Origin: Antedon bifida
Lineage: Eukaryota > Echinodermata > Crinoidea > Comatulida > Antedonidae
Assembly: GCA_963402885.1 (NCBI GenBank)
Contig: OY727096.1
Span: forward strand, 12,195,820-12,259,819
DNA: 64,000 nucleotides
Direction of reading: 5' to 3'
The notes under the pieces were generated by a model that saw only the letters and a program-made list of their open reading frames with translations, was not told the DNA's origin and made no database searches. The translations under genes and the position numbers were made by a program. Every line of letters begins with the position of its first letter. The stretch's first letter is position 1. Below, piece by piece: positions 12,942 to 27,670 of the stretch.

Positions 12942-14816
12942 ATCGCATTTGGAGACGTTTTAGACCATTTTGTGATTTTCGAAAAAACTTGTTAACACAA
13001 AAACACCAAAGTGTACAGAATAGTTTCAAATCGCATTTGGAGACGTTTTAGACCATTTTGTGATTTTCGAAAAAACTTTTCACACAAAAACATCAAAGTG
13101 TACAGAATAGCTTCAAATCGCATTTGGAGACGTTTTAGAACATTTTGTGATTTTCGAAAAAACTTGTTAACATAAAAACATCAAAGTGTATAGAATAGCT
13201 TCAAATCGCATTTGGAGACGTTTTAGACCATTTTGTGATTTTCGAAAAAACTTTTTAACACAAAAACACCAAAGTGCTTAGAATAGCTTCAAATCGCATT
13301 TGGAGACGTTTTAGACCATTTGGTGATTTTCGAAAAAACTTGTTAACATAAAAACATCAAAGTGTACAGAATAGCTTCAAATCGCATTTGGAGACGTTTT
13401 AGACCATTTTGTGATTTTCGAAAAAACTTAGTTACACAAAAACACCAAAGTGCTTAGAATAGCTTCAAATCGCATTTGGAGACGTTTTAGACCATTTTGT
13501 GATTTTCGAAAAAAGTTAACATAAAAACATCAAAGTGTACAGAATAGCTTCATATCGCATTTGGAGACGTTTTAGACCATTTTGTGATTTTCGAAAAAAC
13601 TTGTTAACACAAAAACACCAAAGTGTACAGAATAGTTTCAAATCGCATTTGGAGACGTTTTAGACCATTTTGTGATTTTCGAAAAAACTTTTCACACAAA
13701 AACATCAAAGTGTACAGAATAGCTTCAAATCGCATTTGGAGACGTTTTAGACCATTTTGTGATTTTCGAAAAAACTTGTTAACATAAAAACATCAAAGTG
13801 TATAGAATAGCTTCAAATCGCATTTGGAGACGTTTTAGACCATTTTGTGATTTTCGAAAAAACTTTTTAACACAAAAACACCAAAGTGCTTAGAATAGCT
13901 TCAAATCGCATTTGGAGACGTTTTAGACCATTTGGTGATTTTCGAAAAAACTTGTTAACATAAAAACATCAAAGTGTACAGAATAGCTTCAAATCGCATT
14001 TGGAGACGTTTTAGACCATTTTGTGATTTTCGAAAAAACTTGTTAACATAAAAACATCAAAGTGTTCAGAATAGCTTGAAATCGCATTTGGAGACGTTTT
14101 AGACCATTTTGTGATTTTCGAAAAAACTTTTCACACAAAAACATCAAAGAGCACAAAATAGCTTAATATCGTATTTAAAACCGTTTTAGACCATTTTGAG
14201 CATTTCGACAAAAATTTTTCACACAAAACATCAAAGTGTACAGAATAGCTTCAAATCGCATTTGTAGACGTTTTAGACCATTTTGTGATTTTCGAAAAAA
14301 CTTGTTAACATAAAAACACCAAAGTGCTTAGAATAGCTTCAAATCGCATTTGGAGACGTTTTAGACCATTTTGTGATTTTCGAAAAAACTTGTCAACATA
14401 AAAACATCAAAGTGTTCAGAATAGCTTCAAATCGCATTTGGAGACGTTTTAGACCATTTTGTTATTTTCGAAAAAACTTAGTTACACAAAAACACCAAAG
14501 TGCTTAGAATAGCTTCAAATCGCATTTGGAGACGTTTTAGACCATTTTGTGATTTTCGAAAAAAGTTGTTAACATAAAAACATCAAAGTGTACAGAATAG
14601 CTTCATATCGCATTTGGAGACGTTTTAGACCATTTTGTGATTTTCGAAAAAACTTGTTAACACAAAAACACCAAAGTGTACAGAATAGTTTCAAATCGCA
14701 TTTGGAGACGTTTTAGACCATTTTGTGATTTTCGAAAAAACTTTTCACACAAAAACATCAAAGTGTACAGAATAGCTTCAAATCGCATTTGGAGACGTTT
14801 TAGACCATTTTGTGAT
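12942..14816 (+). repeat. 2,366-bp tandem segment, copy 2
   Basis: Second copy of the segment at 10,576-12,941. It follows copy 1 base for base in its diagnostic sites until about 14,816. There three monomers are doubled; beyond that the pairing resumes with an offset larger by 263 bp (AAAACCG at 12,864 and 15,493). It contains one private change in the GACC motif (TTTTAGAACATTTT near 13,139). Confidence 0.78.
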
Positions 14817-15090
14817 TTTCGAAAAAAGTTGTTAACATAAAAACATCAAAGTGTACAGAATAGCTTCATATCGCATTTGGAGACGTTTTAGACCATTTTG
14901 TGATTTTCGAAAAAACTTGTTAACACAAAAACACCAAAGTGTACAGAATAGTTTCAAATCGCATTTGGAGACGTTTTAGACCATTTTGTGATTTTCGAAA
15001 AAACTTTTCACACAAAAACATCAAAGTGTACAGAATAGCTTCAAATCGCATTTGGAGACGTTTTAGACCATTTTGTGATTTTCGAAAAAA
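14565..15090 (+). repeat. Three-monomer (263 bp) tandem doubling
   Basis: The ordered trio GTTGTTAACAT/TTCATATCGC, TAACACAAAAACACC/TAGTTTC and TTTTCACACAAAAACATC occurs twice in a row. The marker GTTGTTAAC is at 14,565 and at 14,828, 263 bp apart, which equals 88+88+87. This is the smallest clean local duplication in the window and looks like recent unequal exchange. Confidence 0.85.
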
Positions 15091-18000
15091 CTTGTTAACA
15101 TAAAAACATCAAAGTGTATAGAATAGCTTCAAATCGCATTTGGAGACGTTTTAGACCATTTTGTGATTTTCGAAAAAACTTTTTAACACAAAAACACCAA
15201 AGTGCTTAGAATAGCTTCAAATCGCATTTGGAGACGTTTTAGACCATTTGGTGATTTTCGAAAAAACTTGTTAACATAAAAACATCAAAGTGTACAGAAT
15301 AGCTTCAAATCGCATTTGGAGACGTTTTAGACCATTTTGTGATTTTCGAAAAAACTTGTTAACATAAAAACATCAAAGTGTTCAGAATAGCTTGAAATCG
15401 CATTTGGAGACGTTTTAGACCATTTTGTGATTTTCGAAAAAACTTTTCACACAAAAACATCAAAGAGCACAAAATAGCTTAATATCGTATTTAAAACCGT
15501 TTTAGACCATTTTGAGCATTTCGACAAAAATTTTTCACACAAAACATCAAAGTGTACAGAATAGCTTCAAATCGCATTTGGAGACGTTTTAGACCATTTT
15601 GTGATTTTCGAAAAAACTTGTTAACATAAAAACACCAAAGTGCTTAGAATAGCTTCAAATCGCATTTGGAGACGTTTTAGACCATTTTGTGATTTTCGAA
15701 AAAACTTGTTAACATAAAAACACCAAAGTGCTTAGAATAGCTTCAAATCGCATTTGGAGACGTTTTAGACCATTTTGTGATTTTCGAAAAAACTTGTTAC
15801 CACAAAAACACCAAAGTGCTTAGAATAGCTTCAAATCGCATTTGGAGACGTTTTAGACCATTTTGTGATTTTCGAAAAAAGTTGTTAACATAAAAACATC
15901 AAAGTGTACAGAATAGCTTCATATCGCATTTGGAGACGTTTTAGACCATTTTGTGATTTTCGAAAAAACTTGTTAACACAAAAACACCAAAGTGTACAGA
16001 ATAGTTTCAAATCGCATTTGGAGACGTTTTAGACCATTTTGTGATTTTCGAAAAAACTTTTCACACAAAAACATCAAAGTGTACAGAATAGCTTCAAATC
16101 GCATTTGGAGACGTTTTAGACCATTTTGTGATTTTCGAAAAAACTTGTTAACATAAAAACATTAAAGTGTACAGAATAGCTTCAAATCGCATTTGGAGAC
16201 GTTTTAGACCATTTTGTGATTTTCGAAAAAACTTTTCGCACAAAAACATCAAAGAGCACAAAATAGCTTAGAATAGCTTCAAATCGCATTTGGAGACGTT
16301 TTAGACCATTTTGTTATTTTCGAAAAAACTTAGTTACACAAAAACACCAAAGTGCTTAGAATAGCTTCAAATCGCATTTGGAGACGTTTTAGACCATTTC
16401 GTGATTTTCGAAAAAAGTTGTTAACATAAAAACATCAAAGTGTACAGAATAGCTTCAAATCGCATTTGGAGACGTTTTAGACCATTTTGTGATTTTCGAA
16501 AAAACTTGTTCACATAAAAACATCAAAGTGTACAGAATAGCTTCAAATCGCATTTGGAGACGTTTTAGACCATTTTGTGATTTTCGAAAAAACTTTTCAC
16601 ACATCAAACTTTTCACACATCAAAGAGCACAAAATAGCTTAATATCGTATTTAAAAACGTTTTAGACCATTTTGAGCATTTCGACAAAAATTTTTCACAC
16701 AAAACATCAAAGTGTACAGAATAGCTTCAAATCGCATTTGGAGACGTTTTAGACCATTTTGTGATTTTCGAAAAAACTTTTTAACACAAAAACACCAAAG
16801 TGCTTAGAATAGGTCCAAATCGCATTTGGAGACGTTTTAGACCATTTGGTGATTTTCGAAAAAAATTGTTAACATAAAAACATCAAAGTGTACAGAATAG
16901 CTTCAAATCGCATTTGGAGACGTTTTAGACCATTTTGTGATTTTCGAAAAAACTTTTCACACAAAAACATCAAAGAGCACAAAATAGCTTAATATCGTAT
17001 TTAAAAACGTTTTAGACCATTTTGAGCATTTCGACAAAAAATTTTCACACAAAACATCAAAGTGTACAGAATAGCTTCAAATCGCATTTTGAGACGTTTT
17101 AGACCATTTTGTGATTTTCGAAAAAACTTGTTAACATAAAAACACCAAAGTGCTTAGAATAGCTTCAAATCGCATTTGGAGACGTTTTAGACCATTTTGT
17201 GATTTTCGAAAAAACTTGTTAACATAAAAACATCAAAGTGTTCAGAATAGCTTCAAATCGCATTTGGAGACGTTTTAGACCATTTTGTTATTTTCGAAAA
17301 AACTTTGTTACACAAAAACACCAAAGTGCTTAGAATAGCTTCAAATCGCATTTGGAGACGTTTTAGACCATTTTGTGATTTTCGAAAAAACTTGTTAACA
17401 CAAAAACACCAAAGTGTACAGAATAGTTTCAAATCGCATTTGGAGACGTTTTAGACCATTTTGTGATTTTCGAAAAAACTTTTCACACAAAAACATCAAA
17501 GTGTACAGAATAGCTTCAAATCGCATTTGGAGACGTTATAGACCATTTTGTGATTTTCGAAAAAAGTTGTTAACATAAAAACATCAAAGTGTACAGAATA
17601 GCTTCAAATCGCATTTGGAGACGTTTTAGACCATTTTGTGATTTTCGAAAAAACTTTTCACACAAAAACATCAAAGAGCACAAAATAGCTTAATATCGTA
17701 TTTAAAAACGTTTTAGACCATTTTGAGCATTTCGACAACAATTTTTTACACAAAACATCAAAGTGTACAGAATAGCTTCAAATCGCATTTGGAGACGTTT
17801 TAGACCATTTTGTGATTTTCGAAAAAACTTGTTAACATAAAAACACCAAAGTGTTTAGAATAGCTTCAAATCGCATTTGGAGACGTTTTAGACCATTTTG
17901 TGATTTTCGAAAAAACTTGTTCACATAAAAACATCAAAGTGTACAGAATAGCTTCAAATCGCATTTGGAGACGTTTTAGACCATTTTGTGATTTTCGAAA

Positions 18001-19380
18001 AAACTTTTCACACATCAAAGAGCACAAAATAGCTTAATATCGTATTTAAAAACGTTTTAGACCATTTTGAGCATTTCGACAAAAATTTTTCACACAAAAC
18101 ATCAAAGTGTACAGAATAGCTTCAAATCGCATTTGGAGACGTTTTAGACCATTTTGTGATTTTCGAAAAAACTTTTTAACACAAAAACACCAAAGTGCTT
18201 AGAATAGCTCCAAATCGCATTTGGAGACGTTTTAGACCATTTGGTGATTTTCGAAAAAAATTGTTAACATAAAAACATCAAAGTGTACAGAATAGCTTCA
18301 AATCGCATTTGGAGACGTTTTAGACCATTTTGTGATTTTCGAAAAAACTTGTTAACATAAAAACATCAAAGTGTTCAGAATAGCTTGAAATCGCATTTGG
18401 AGACGTTTTAGACCATTTTGTGATTTTCGAAAAAACTTTTCACACAAAAACATCAAAGAGCACAAAATAGCTTAATATCGTATTTAAAAACGTTTTAGAC
18501 CATTTTGAGCATTTCGACAAAAATTTTTCACACAAAACATCAAAGTGTACAGAATAGCTTCAAATCGCATTTTGAGACGTTTTAGACCATTTTGTGATTT
18601 TCGAAAAAACTTGTTAACATAAAAACACCAAAGTGCTTAGAATAGCTTCAAATCGCATTTGGAGACGTTTTAGACCATTTTGTGATTTTCGAAAAAACTT
18701 GTTAACATAAAAACATCAAAGTGTTCAGAATAGCTTCAAATCGCATTTGGAGACGTTTTAGACCATTTTGTTATTTTCGAAAAAACTTAGTTACACAAAA
18801 ACACCAAAGTGCTTAGAATAGCTTCAAATCGCATTTGGAGACGTTTTAGACCATTTTGTGATTTTCGAAAAAAGTTGTTAACATAAAAACATCAAAGTGT
18901 ACAGAATAGCTTCATATCGCATTTGGAGACGTTTTAGACCATTTTGTGATTTTCGAAAAAACTTTTTAACACAAAAACACCAAAGTGTACAGAATAGTTT
19001 CAAATCGCATTTGGAGACGTTTTAGACCATTTTGTGATTTTCGAAAAAACTTTTCACACAAAAACATCAAAGTGTACAGAATAGCTTCAAATGGCATTTG
19101 GAGACGTTTTAGACCATTTTGTGATTTTCGAAAAAAACTTGTTAACATAAAAACATCAAAGTGTACAGAATAACTTCAAATCGCATTTGGAGACGTTTTA
19201 GACCATTTTGTGATTTTCGAAAAAACTTTTTAACACAAAAACACCAAAGTGCTTAGAATAGCTTCAAATCGCATTTGGAGACGTTTTAGGCCATTTGGTG
19301 ATTTTCGAAAAAACTTGTTAACATAAAAACATCAAAGTGTACAGAATAGCTTCAAATCGCATTTGGAGACGTTTTAGACC

Positions 19381-19400
19381 ATTTTGTGAAGTGTTCAGAA
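19381..19400 (+). repeat. Truncated monomer with internal deletion
   Basis: The sequence reads TTTTGTGAAGTGTTCAG. A normal monomer has a further 34 bases or so between TTTTGTG and AAGTGTTCAG, including the TTTTCGAAAA palindrome and the TGTTAACA site. The deletion joins two short A/G-rich stretches. I found this scar only once in the window. Confidence 0.9.
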
Positions 19401-22400
19401 TAGCTTGAAATCGCATTTGGAGACGTTTTAGACCATTTTGTGATTTTCGAAAAAACTTTTCACACAAAAACATCAAAGAGCACAAAATAGCTTAATATCG
19501 TATTTAAAAACGTTTTAGACCATTTTGAGCATTTCGACAAAAATTTTTCACACAAAACATCAAAGTGTACAGAATAGCTTCAAATCGCATTTTGAGACGT
19601 TTTAGACCATTTTGTAATTTTCGAAAAAACTTGTTAACATAAAAACATCAAAGTGTTCAGAATAGCTTCAAATCGCATTTGGAGACGTTTTAGACCATTT
19701 TGTTATTTTCGAAAAAACTTAGTTACACAAAAACACCAAAGTGCTTAGAATAGCTTCAAATCGCATTTGGAGACGTTTTAGACCATTTTGTGATTTTCGA
19801 AAAAACTTTTCACACAAAAACATCAAAGAGCACAAAATAGCTTAGAATAGCTTCAAATCGCATTTGGAGACGTTTTAGACCATTTTGTTATTTTCGAAAA
19901 AACTTAGTTACACAAAAACACCAAAGTGCTTAGAATAGCTTCAAATCGCATTTGGAGACGTTTTAGACCATTTTGTGATTTTCGAAAAAAGTTGTTAACA
20001 TAAAAACATCAAAGTGTACAGAATAGCTTCAAATCGCATTTGGAGACGTTTTAGACCATTTTGTGATTTTCGAAAAAACTTGTTAACACAAAAACACCAA
20101 AGTGTACAGAATAGTTTCAAATCGCATTTGGAGACGTTTTAGACCATTTTGTGATTTTCGAAAAAACTTTTCACACAAAAACATCAAAGTGTACAGAATA
20201 GCTTCAAATCGCATTTGGAGACGTTTTAGACCATTTTGTGATTTTCGAAAAAACTTGTTAACATAAAAACATCAAAGTGTATAGAATAGCTTCAAATCGC
20301 ATTTGGAGACGTTTTAGACCATTTTGTGATTTTCGAAAAAACTTTTTAACACAAAAACACCAAAGTGCTTAGAATAGCTTCAAATCGCATTTGGAGACGT
20401 TTTAGACCATTTGGTGATTTTCGAAAAAACTTGTTAACATAAAAACATCAAAGTGTACAGAATAGCTTCAAATCGCATTTGGAGACGTTTTAGACCATTT
20501 TGTGATTTTCGAAAAAACTTGTTAACATAAAAACATCAAAGTGTTCAGAATAGCTTGAAATCGCATTTGGAGACGTTTTAGACCATTTTGTGATTTTCGA
20601 AAAAACTTTTCACACAAAAACATCAAAGAGCACAAAATAGCTTAATATCGTATTTAAAACCGTTTTAGACCATTTTGAGCATTTCGACAAAAAATTTTCA
20701 CACAAAACATCAAAGTGTACAGAATAGCTTCAAATCGCATTTGGAGACGTTTTAGACCATTTTGTTATTTTCGAAAAAACTTAGTTACACAAAAACACCA
20801 AAGTGCTTAGAATAGCTTCAAATCGCATTTGGAGACGTTTTAGACCATTTTGTGATTTTCGAAAAAACTTTTCACACAAAAACATCAAAGAGCACAAAAT
20901 AGCTTAATATCGTATTTAAAAACGTTTTAGACCATTTTGAGCATTTCGACAAAAATTTTTTACACAAAACATCAAAGTGTACAGAATAGCTTCAAATCGC
21001 ATTTTGAGACGTTTTAGACCATTTTGTGATTTTCGAAAAAACTGTTAACATAAAAACACCAAAGTGCTTAGAATAGCTTCAAATCGCATTTGGAGACGTT
21101 TTAGACCATTTTGTGATTTTCGAAAAAACTTGTTAACATAAAAACATCAAAGTGTTCAGAATAGCTTCAAATCGCATTTGGAGACGTTTTAGACCATTTT
21201 GTTATTTTCGAAAAAACTTTGTTACACAAAAACACCAAAGTGCTTAGAATAGCTTCAAATCGCATTTGGAGACGTTTTAGACCATTTTGTGATTTTCGAA
21301 AAAAGTTGTTAACATAAAAACATCAAAGTGTACAGAATAGCTTCATATCGCATTTGGAGACGTTTTAGACCATTTTGTGATTTTCGAAAAAACTTGTTAA
21401 CACAAAAACACCAAAGTGTACAGAATAGTTTCAAATCGCATTTGGAGACGTTTTAGACCATTTTGTGATTTTCGAAAAAACTTTTCACACAAAAACATCA
21501 AAGTGTACAGAATAGCTTCAAATCGCATTTGGAGACGTTTTAGACCATTTTGTGATTTTCGAAAAAACTTGTTAACATAAAAACATCAAAGTGTACAGAA
21601 TAGCTTCAAATCGCATTTGGAGACGTTTTAGACCATTTTGTGATTTTCGAAAAAACTTTTCACACAAAAACATCAAAGAGCACAAAATAGCTTAGAATAG
21701 CTTCAAATCGCATTTGGAGACGTTTTAGACCATTTTGTTATTTTCGAAAAAACTTAGTTACACAAAAACACCAAAGTGCTTAGAATAGCTTCAAATCGCA
21801 TTTGGAGACGTTTTAGACCATTTCGTGATTTTCGAAAAAAGTTGTTAACATAAAAACATCAAAGTGTACAGAATAGCTTCATATCGCATTTGGAGACGTT
21901 TTAGACCATTTTGTGATTTTCGAAAAAACTTGTTAACACAAAAACACCAAAGTGTACAGAATAGTTTCAAATCGCATTTGGAGACGTTTTAGACCATTTT
22001 GTGATTTTCGAAAAAACTTTTCACACAAAAACATCAAAGTGTACAGAATAGCTTCAAATCGCATTTGGAGACGTTTTAGACTATTTTGTGATTTTCGAAA
22101 AAACTTGTTAACATAAAAACATCAAAGTGTACAGAATAGCTTCAAATCGCATTTGGAGACGTTTTAGACCATTTTGTGATTTTCGAAAAAACTTTTTAAC
22201 ACAAAAACACCAAAGTGCTTAGAATAGCTTCAAATCGCATTTGGAGACGTTTTAGACCATTTGGTGATTTTCGAAAAAACTTGTTAACATAAAAACATCA
22301 AAGTGTACAGAATAGCTTCAAATCGCATTTGGAGACGTTTTAGACCATTTTGTGATTTTCGAAAAAACTTGTTAACATAAAAACATCAAAGTGTTCAGAA

Positions 22401-23929
22401 TAGCTTGAAATCGCATTTGGAGACGTTTTAGACCATTTTGTGATTTTCGAAAAAACTTTTCACACAAAAACATCAAAGAGCACAAAATAGCTTAATATCG
22501 TATTTAAAAACGTTTTAGACCATTTTGAGCATTTCGACAAAAATTTTTCACACAAAACATCAAAGTGTACAGAATAGCTTCAAATCGCATTTTGAGACGT
22601 TTTAGACCATTTTGTGATTTTCGAAAAAACTTGTTAACAAAAAAACACCAAAGTGCTTAGAATAGCTTCAAATCGCATTTGGAGACGTTTTAGACCATTT
22701 TGTGATTTTCGAAAAAACTTGTTAACATAAAAACATCAATGTGTTTAGAATAGCTTCAAATCGCATTTGGAGACGTTTTAGACCATTTTGTTATTTTCGA
22801 AAAAACTTAGTTACACAAAAACACCAAAGTGCTTAGAATAGCTTCAAATCGCATTTGGAGACGTTTTAGACCATTTTGTGATTTTCGAAAAAAGTTGTTA
22901 ACATAAAAACATCAAAGTGTACAGAATAGCTTCATATCGCATTTGTAGACGTTTTAGACCATTTTGTGATTTTCGAAAAAACTTGTTAACACAAAAACAC
23001 CAAAGTGTACAGAATAGTTTCAAATCGCATTTGGAGACGTTTTAGACCATTTTGTGATTTTCGAAAAAACTTTTCACACAAAAACATCAAAGTGTACAGA
23101 ATAGCTTCAAATCGCATTTGGAGACGTTTTAGACCATTTTGTGATTTTCGAAAAAACTTGTTAACATAAAAACATCAAAGTGTACAGAATAGCTTCAAAT
23201 CGCATTTGGAGACGTTTTAGACCATTTTGTGATTTTCGAAAAAACTTGTTAACATAAAAACACCAAAGTGCTTAGAATAGCTTCAAATCGCATTTGGAGA
23301 CGTTTTAGACCATTTTGTGATTTTCGAAAAAACTTGTTAACATAAAAACATCAAAGTGTTCAGAATAGCTTCAAATCGCATTTGGAGACGTTTTAGACCA
23401 TTTTGTTATTTTCGAAAAAACTTTGTTACACAAAAACACCAAAGTGCTTAGAATAGCTTCAAATCGCATTTGGAGACGTTTTAGACCATTTTGTGATTTT
23501 CGAAAAAAGTTGTTAACATAAAAACATCAAAGTGTACAGAATAGCTTCATATCGCATTTGGAGACGTTTTAGACCATTTTGTGATTTTCGAAAAAACTTT
23601 TCACATAAAAACATCAAAGAGCACAAAATAGCTTAGAATAGCTTCAAATCGCATTTGAAGACGTTTTAGACCATTTTGTGATTTTCGAAAAAACTTGTTA
23701 ACATAAAAACATCAAAGTGTACAGAATAGCTTCAAATCGCATTTGGAGACGTTTTAGACCATTTTGTGATTTTCGAAAAAACTTGTTAACATAAAAACAT
23801 CAAAGTGTTCAGAATAGCTTGAAATCGCATTTGGAGACGTTTTAGACCATTTTGTGATTTTCGAAAAAACTTTTCACAAAAAAACATCAAAGAGCACAAA
23901 ATAGCTTAATATCGTATTTAAAAACGTTT

Positions 23930-24420
23930 TAGACCATTTTGAGGATTTCGACAAAAAATTATTCACACCAAACATCAAAGTGAACAGAATAGCTTCAAAT
24001 CGCATTTGGACATGTTTTAGACCATTTTGTGATTTTCGAAAAAACTTGTTAACATAAAACCATCAAAGTGTACAGAATAGCTTCAAATCGCATTTTGAGA
24101 CATTTTAGAATATTTTGTGATTTTCGAAAAAACTTGGTTACACAAAAAAACCAAAGTGCTTAGAATAGCTTCAAATCGCATTTGGAGACGTTTTAGACCA
24201 TTTTGAGCATTTCGACAAAAAATTTTTACACAAAACATCAAAGTGTACAGAATAGCTTAAAATCGTATTTGGAGACGTTTTAGACCATTTTGTGATTTTG
24301 GAAAAAAGTTGTTAACATAAAAACATCAAAGTGTACAGAATAGCTTCAAATCGCATTTGGAGACGTTATAGACCATTTTGTGATTTTCGAAAAAAGTTGT
24401 TAACATAAAAACATCAAAGT
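23930..24420 (+). repeat. Cluster of atypical diverged monomers (copy 1)
   Basis: A run of monomers carries private changes: GGACATGTTTTAG, TAAAACCATC, GAGACATTTTAGAATATTTT, GGTTACACAAAAAAACC, CATTTCGACAAAAAATTTTTAC and GATTTTGGAAAAAAG. Its first marker (CATGTTTTAG) is at 24,011. Full copies recur with the marker at 31,201, 51,789 and 62,957. Two copies lacking the CATG monomer and sharing CATCAAAATG are at about 42,770-43,190 and 46,050-46,460. These are older-looking monomers carried along inside larger duplications. Confidence 0.88.
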
Positions 24421-24426
24421 GTACAG

Positions 24427-27400
24427 AATAGCTTCAAATCGCATTTGGAGACGTTTTAGACCATTTTGTGATTTTCGAAAAAACTTTTCACACAAAAACA
24501 TCAAAGAGCACAAAATAGCTTAATATCGTATTTAAAAACGTTTTAGACCATTTTGAGCATTTCGACAAAAATTTTTTACACAAAACATCAAAGTGTACAG
24601 AATAGCTTCAAATCGCATTTTGAGACGTTTTAGACCATTTTGTGATTTTCGAAAAAACTTGTTAACATAAAAACACCAAAGTGCTTAGAATAGCTTCAAA
24701 TCGCATTTGGAGACGTTTTAGACCATTTTGTGATTTTCGAAAAAACTTGTTAACATAAAAACATCAAAGTGTTCAGAATAGCTTCAAATCGCATTTGGAG
24801 ACGTTTTAGACCATTTTGTTATTTTCGAAAAAACTTTGTTACACAAAAACACCAAAGTGCTTAGAATAGCTTCAAATCGCATTTGGAGACGTTTTAGACC
24901 ATTTTGTGATTTTCGAAAAAAGTTGTTAACATAAAAACATCAAAGTGTACAGAATAGCTTCATATCGCATTTGGAGACGTTTTAGACCATTTTGTGATTT
25001 TCGAAAAAACTTGTTAACACAAAAACACCAAAGTGTACAGAATAGTTTCAAATCGCATTTGGAGACGTTTTAGACCATTTTGTGATTTTCGAAAAAACTT
25101 GTTAACACAAAAACACCAAAGTGTACAGAATAGTTTCAAATCGCATTTGGAGACGTTTTAGACCATTTTGTGATTTTCGAAAAAACTTTTCAAACAAAAA
25201 CATCAAAGTGTACAGAATAGCTTCAAATCGCATTTGGAGACGTTTTAGACCATTTTGTGATTTTCGAAAAAACTTAGTTACACAAAAACACCAAAGTGCT
25301 TAGAATAGCTTCAAATCGCATTTGGAGACGTTTTAGACCATTTTGTGATTTTCGAAAAAAGTTGTTAACATAAAAACATCAAAGTGTACAGAATAGCTTC
25401 ATATCGCATTTGGAGACGTTTTAGACCATTTTGTGATTTTCGAAAAAACTTGTTAACACAAAAACACCAAAGTGTACAGAATAGTTTCAAATCGCATTTG
25501 GAGACGTTTTAGACCATTTTGTGATTTTCGAAAAAACTTTTCACACAAAAACATCAAAGTGTACAGAATAGCTTCAAATCGCATTTGGAGACGTTTTAGA
25601 CCATTTTGTGATTTTCGAAAAAACTTGTTAACATAAAAACATCAAAGTGTTCAGAATAGCTTGAAATCGCATTTGGAGACGTTTTAGACCATTTTGTGAT
25701 TTTCGAAAAAACTTTTCACACAAAAACATCAAAGAGCACAAAATAGCTTAATATCGTATTTAAAACCGTTTTAGACCATTTTGAGCATTTCGACAAAAAT
25801 TTTTCACACAAAACATCAAAGTGTACAGAATAGCTTCAAATCGCATTTGGAGACGTTTTAGACCATTTTGTGATTTTCGAAAAAACTTGTTAACATAAAA
25901 ACACCAAAGTGCTTAGAATAGCTTCAAATCGCATTTGGAGACGTTTTAGACCATTTTGTGATTTTCGAAAAAACTTGTTAACATAAAAACATCAAAGTGT
26001 TCAGAATAGCTTCAAATCGCATTTGGAGACGTTTTAGACTATTTTGTTATTTTCGAAAAAACTTAGTTACACAAAAACACCAAAGTGCTTAGAATAGCTT
26101 CAAATCGCATTTGGAGACGTTTTAGACCATTTTGTGATTTTCGAAAAAAGTTGTTAACATAAAAACATCAAAGTGTACAGAATAGCTTCATATCGCATTT
26201 GGAGACGTTTTAGACCATTTTGTGATTTTCGAAAAAACTTGTTAACACAAAAACACCAAAGTGTACAGAATAGTTTCAAATCGCATTTGGAGACGTTTTA
26301 GACCATTTTGTGATTTTCGAAAAAACTTTTCACACAAAAACATCAAAGTGTACAGAATAGCTTCAAATCGCATTTGGAGACGTTATAGACCATTTTGTGA
26401 TTTTCGAAAAAAGTTGTTAACATAAAAACATCAAAGTGTACAGAATAGCTTCAAATCGCATTTGGAGACGTTTTAGACCATTTTGTGATTTTCGAAAAAA
26501 CTTTTCACACAAAAACATCAAAGAGCACAAAATAGCTTAATATCGTATTTAAAAACGTTTTAGACCATTTTGAGCATTTCGACAAAAATTTTTTACACAA
26601 AACATCAAAGTGTACAGAATAGCTTCAAATCGCATTTTGAGACGTTTTAGACCATTTTGTGATTTTCGAAAAAACTTGTTAACATAAAAACACCAAAGTG
26701 TTTAGAATAGCTTCAAATCGCATTTGGAGACGTTTTAGACCATTTTGTGATTTTCGAAAAAACTTGTTCACATAAAAACATCAAAGTGTTCAGAATAGCT
26801 TCAAATCGCATTTGGAGACGTTTTAGACCATTTTGTTATTTTCGAAAAAACTTTGTTACACAAAAACACCAAAGTGCTTAGAATAGCTTCAAATCGCATT
26901 TGGAGACGTTTTAGACCATTTTGTGATTTTCGAAAAAACTTGTTAACATAAAAACATCAAAGTGTACAGAATAGCTTCATATCGCATTTGGAGACGTTTT
27001 AGACCATTTTGTGATTTTCGAAAAAACTTGTTAACACAAAAACACCAAAGTGTACAGAATAGTTTCAAATCGCATTTGGAGACGTTTTAGACCATTTTGT
27101 GATTTTCGAAAAAACTTTTCACACAAAAACATCAAAGTGTACAGAATAGCTTCAAATCGCATTTGGAGACGTTATAGACCATTTTGTGATTTTCGAAAAA
27201 AGTTGTTAACATAAAAACATCAAAGTGTACAGAATAGCTTCAAATCGCATTTGGAGACGTTTTAGACCATTTTGTGATTTTCGAAAAAACTTTTCACACA
27301 AAAACATCAAAGAGCACAAAATAGCTTAATATCGTATTTAAAAACGTTTTAGACCATTTTGAGCATTTCGACAAAAATTTTTTACACAAAACATCAAAGT

Positions 27401-27670
27401 GTACAGAATAGCTTCAAATCGCATTTTGAGACGTTTTAGACCATTTTGTGATTTTCGAAAAAACTTGTTAACATAAAAACACCAAAGTGTTTAGAATAGC
27501 TTCAAATCGCATTTGGAGACGTTTTAGACCATTTTGTGATTTTCGAAAAAACTTGTTCACATAAAAACATCAAAGTGTTCAGAATAGCTTCAAATCGCAT
27601 TTGGAGACGTTTTAGACCATTTTGTTATTTTCGAAAAAACTTTGTTACACAAAAACACCAAAGTGCTTAG
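24427..27670 (+). repeat. 3,244-bp super-unit, copy A
   Basis: Copy A and the following copy B share markers at an exact offset of 3,244 bp: GTGTTCAGAATAGCTTG at 25,651 and 28,895, AAAACCG at 25,762 and 29,006, and CGTTATAG at 26,381 and 29,625. About 37 monomers make up the unit. Both copies contain a monomer with TTTTCAAACAAAAAC (near 25,190 and 28,434). Edges are placed where the alignment to the neighbour changes monomer class. Confidence 0.87.
26381..27169 (+). repeat. 789-bp nested unit (9 monomers)
   Basis: The marker CGTTATAGACC occurs at 26,381 and 27,170, and again at 29,625 and 30,414, always 789 bp apart. The nine-monomer unit runs in tandem inside each 3,244-bp super-unit. The doubling therefore came before the larger duplication. 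Confidence 0.87.
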
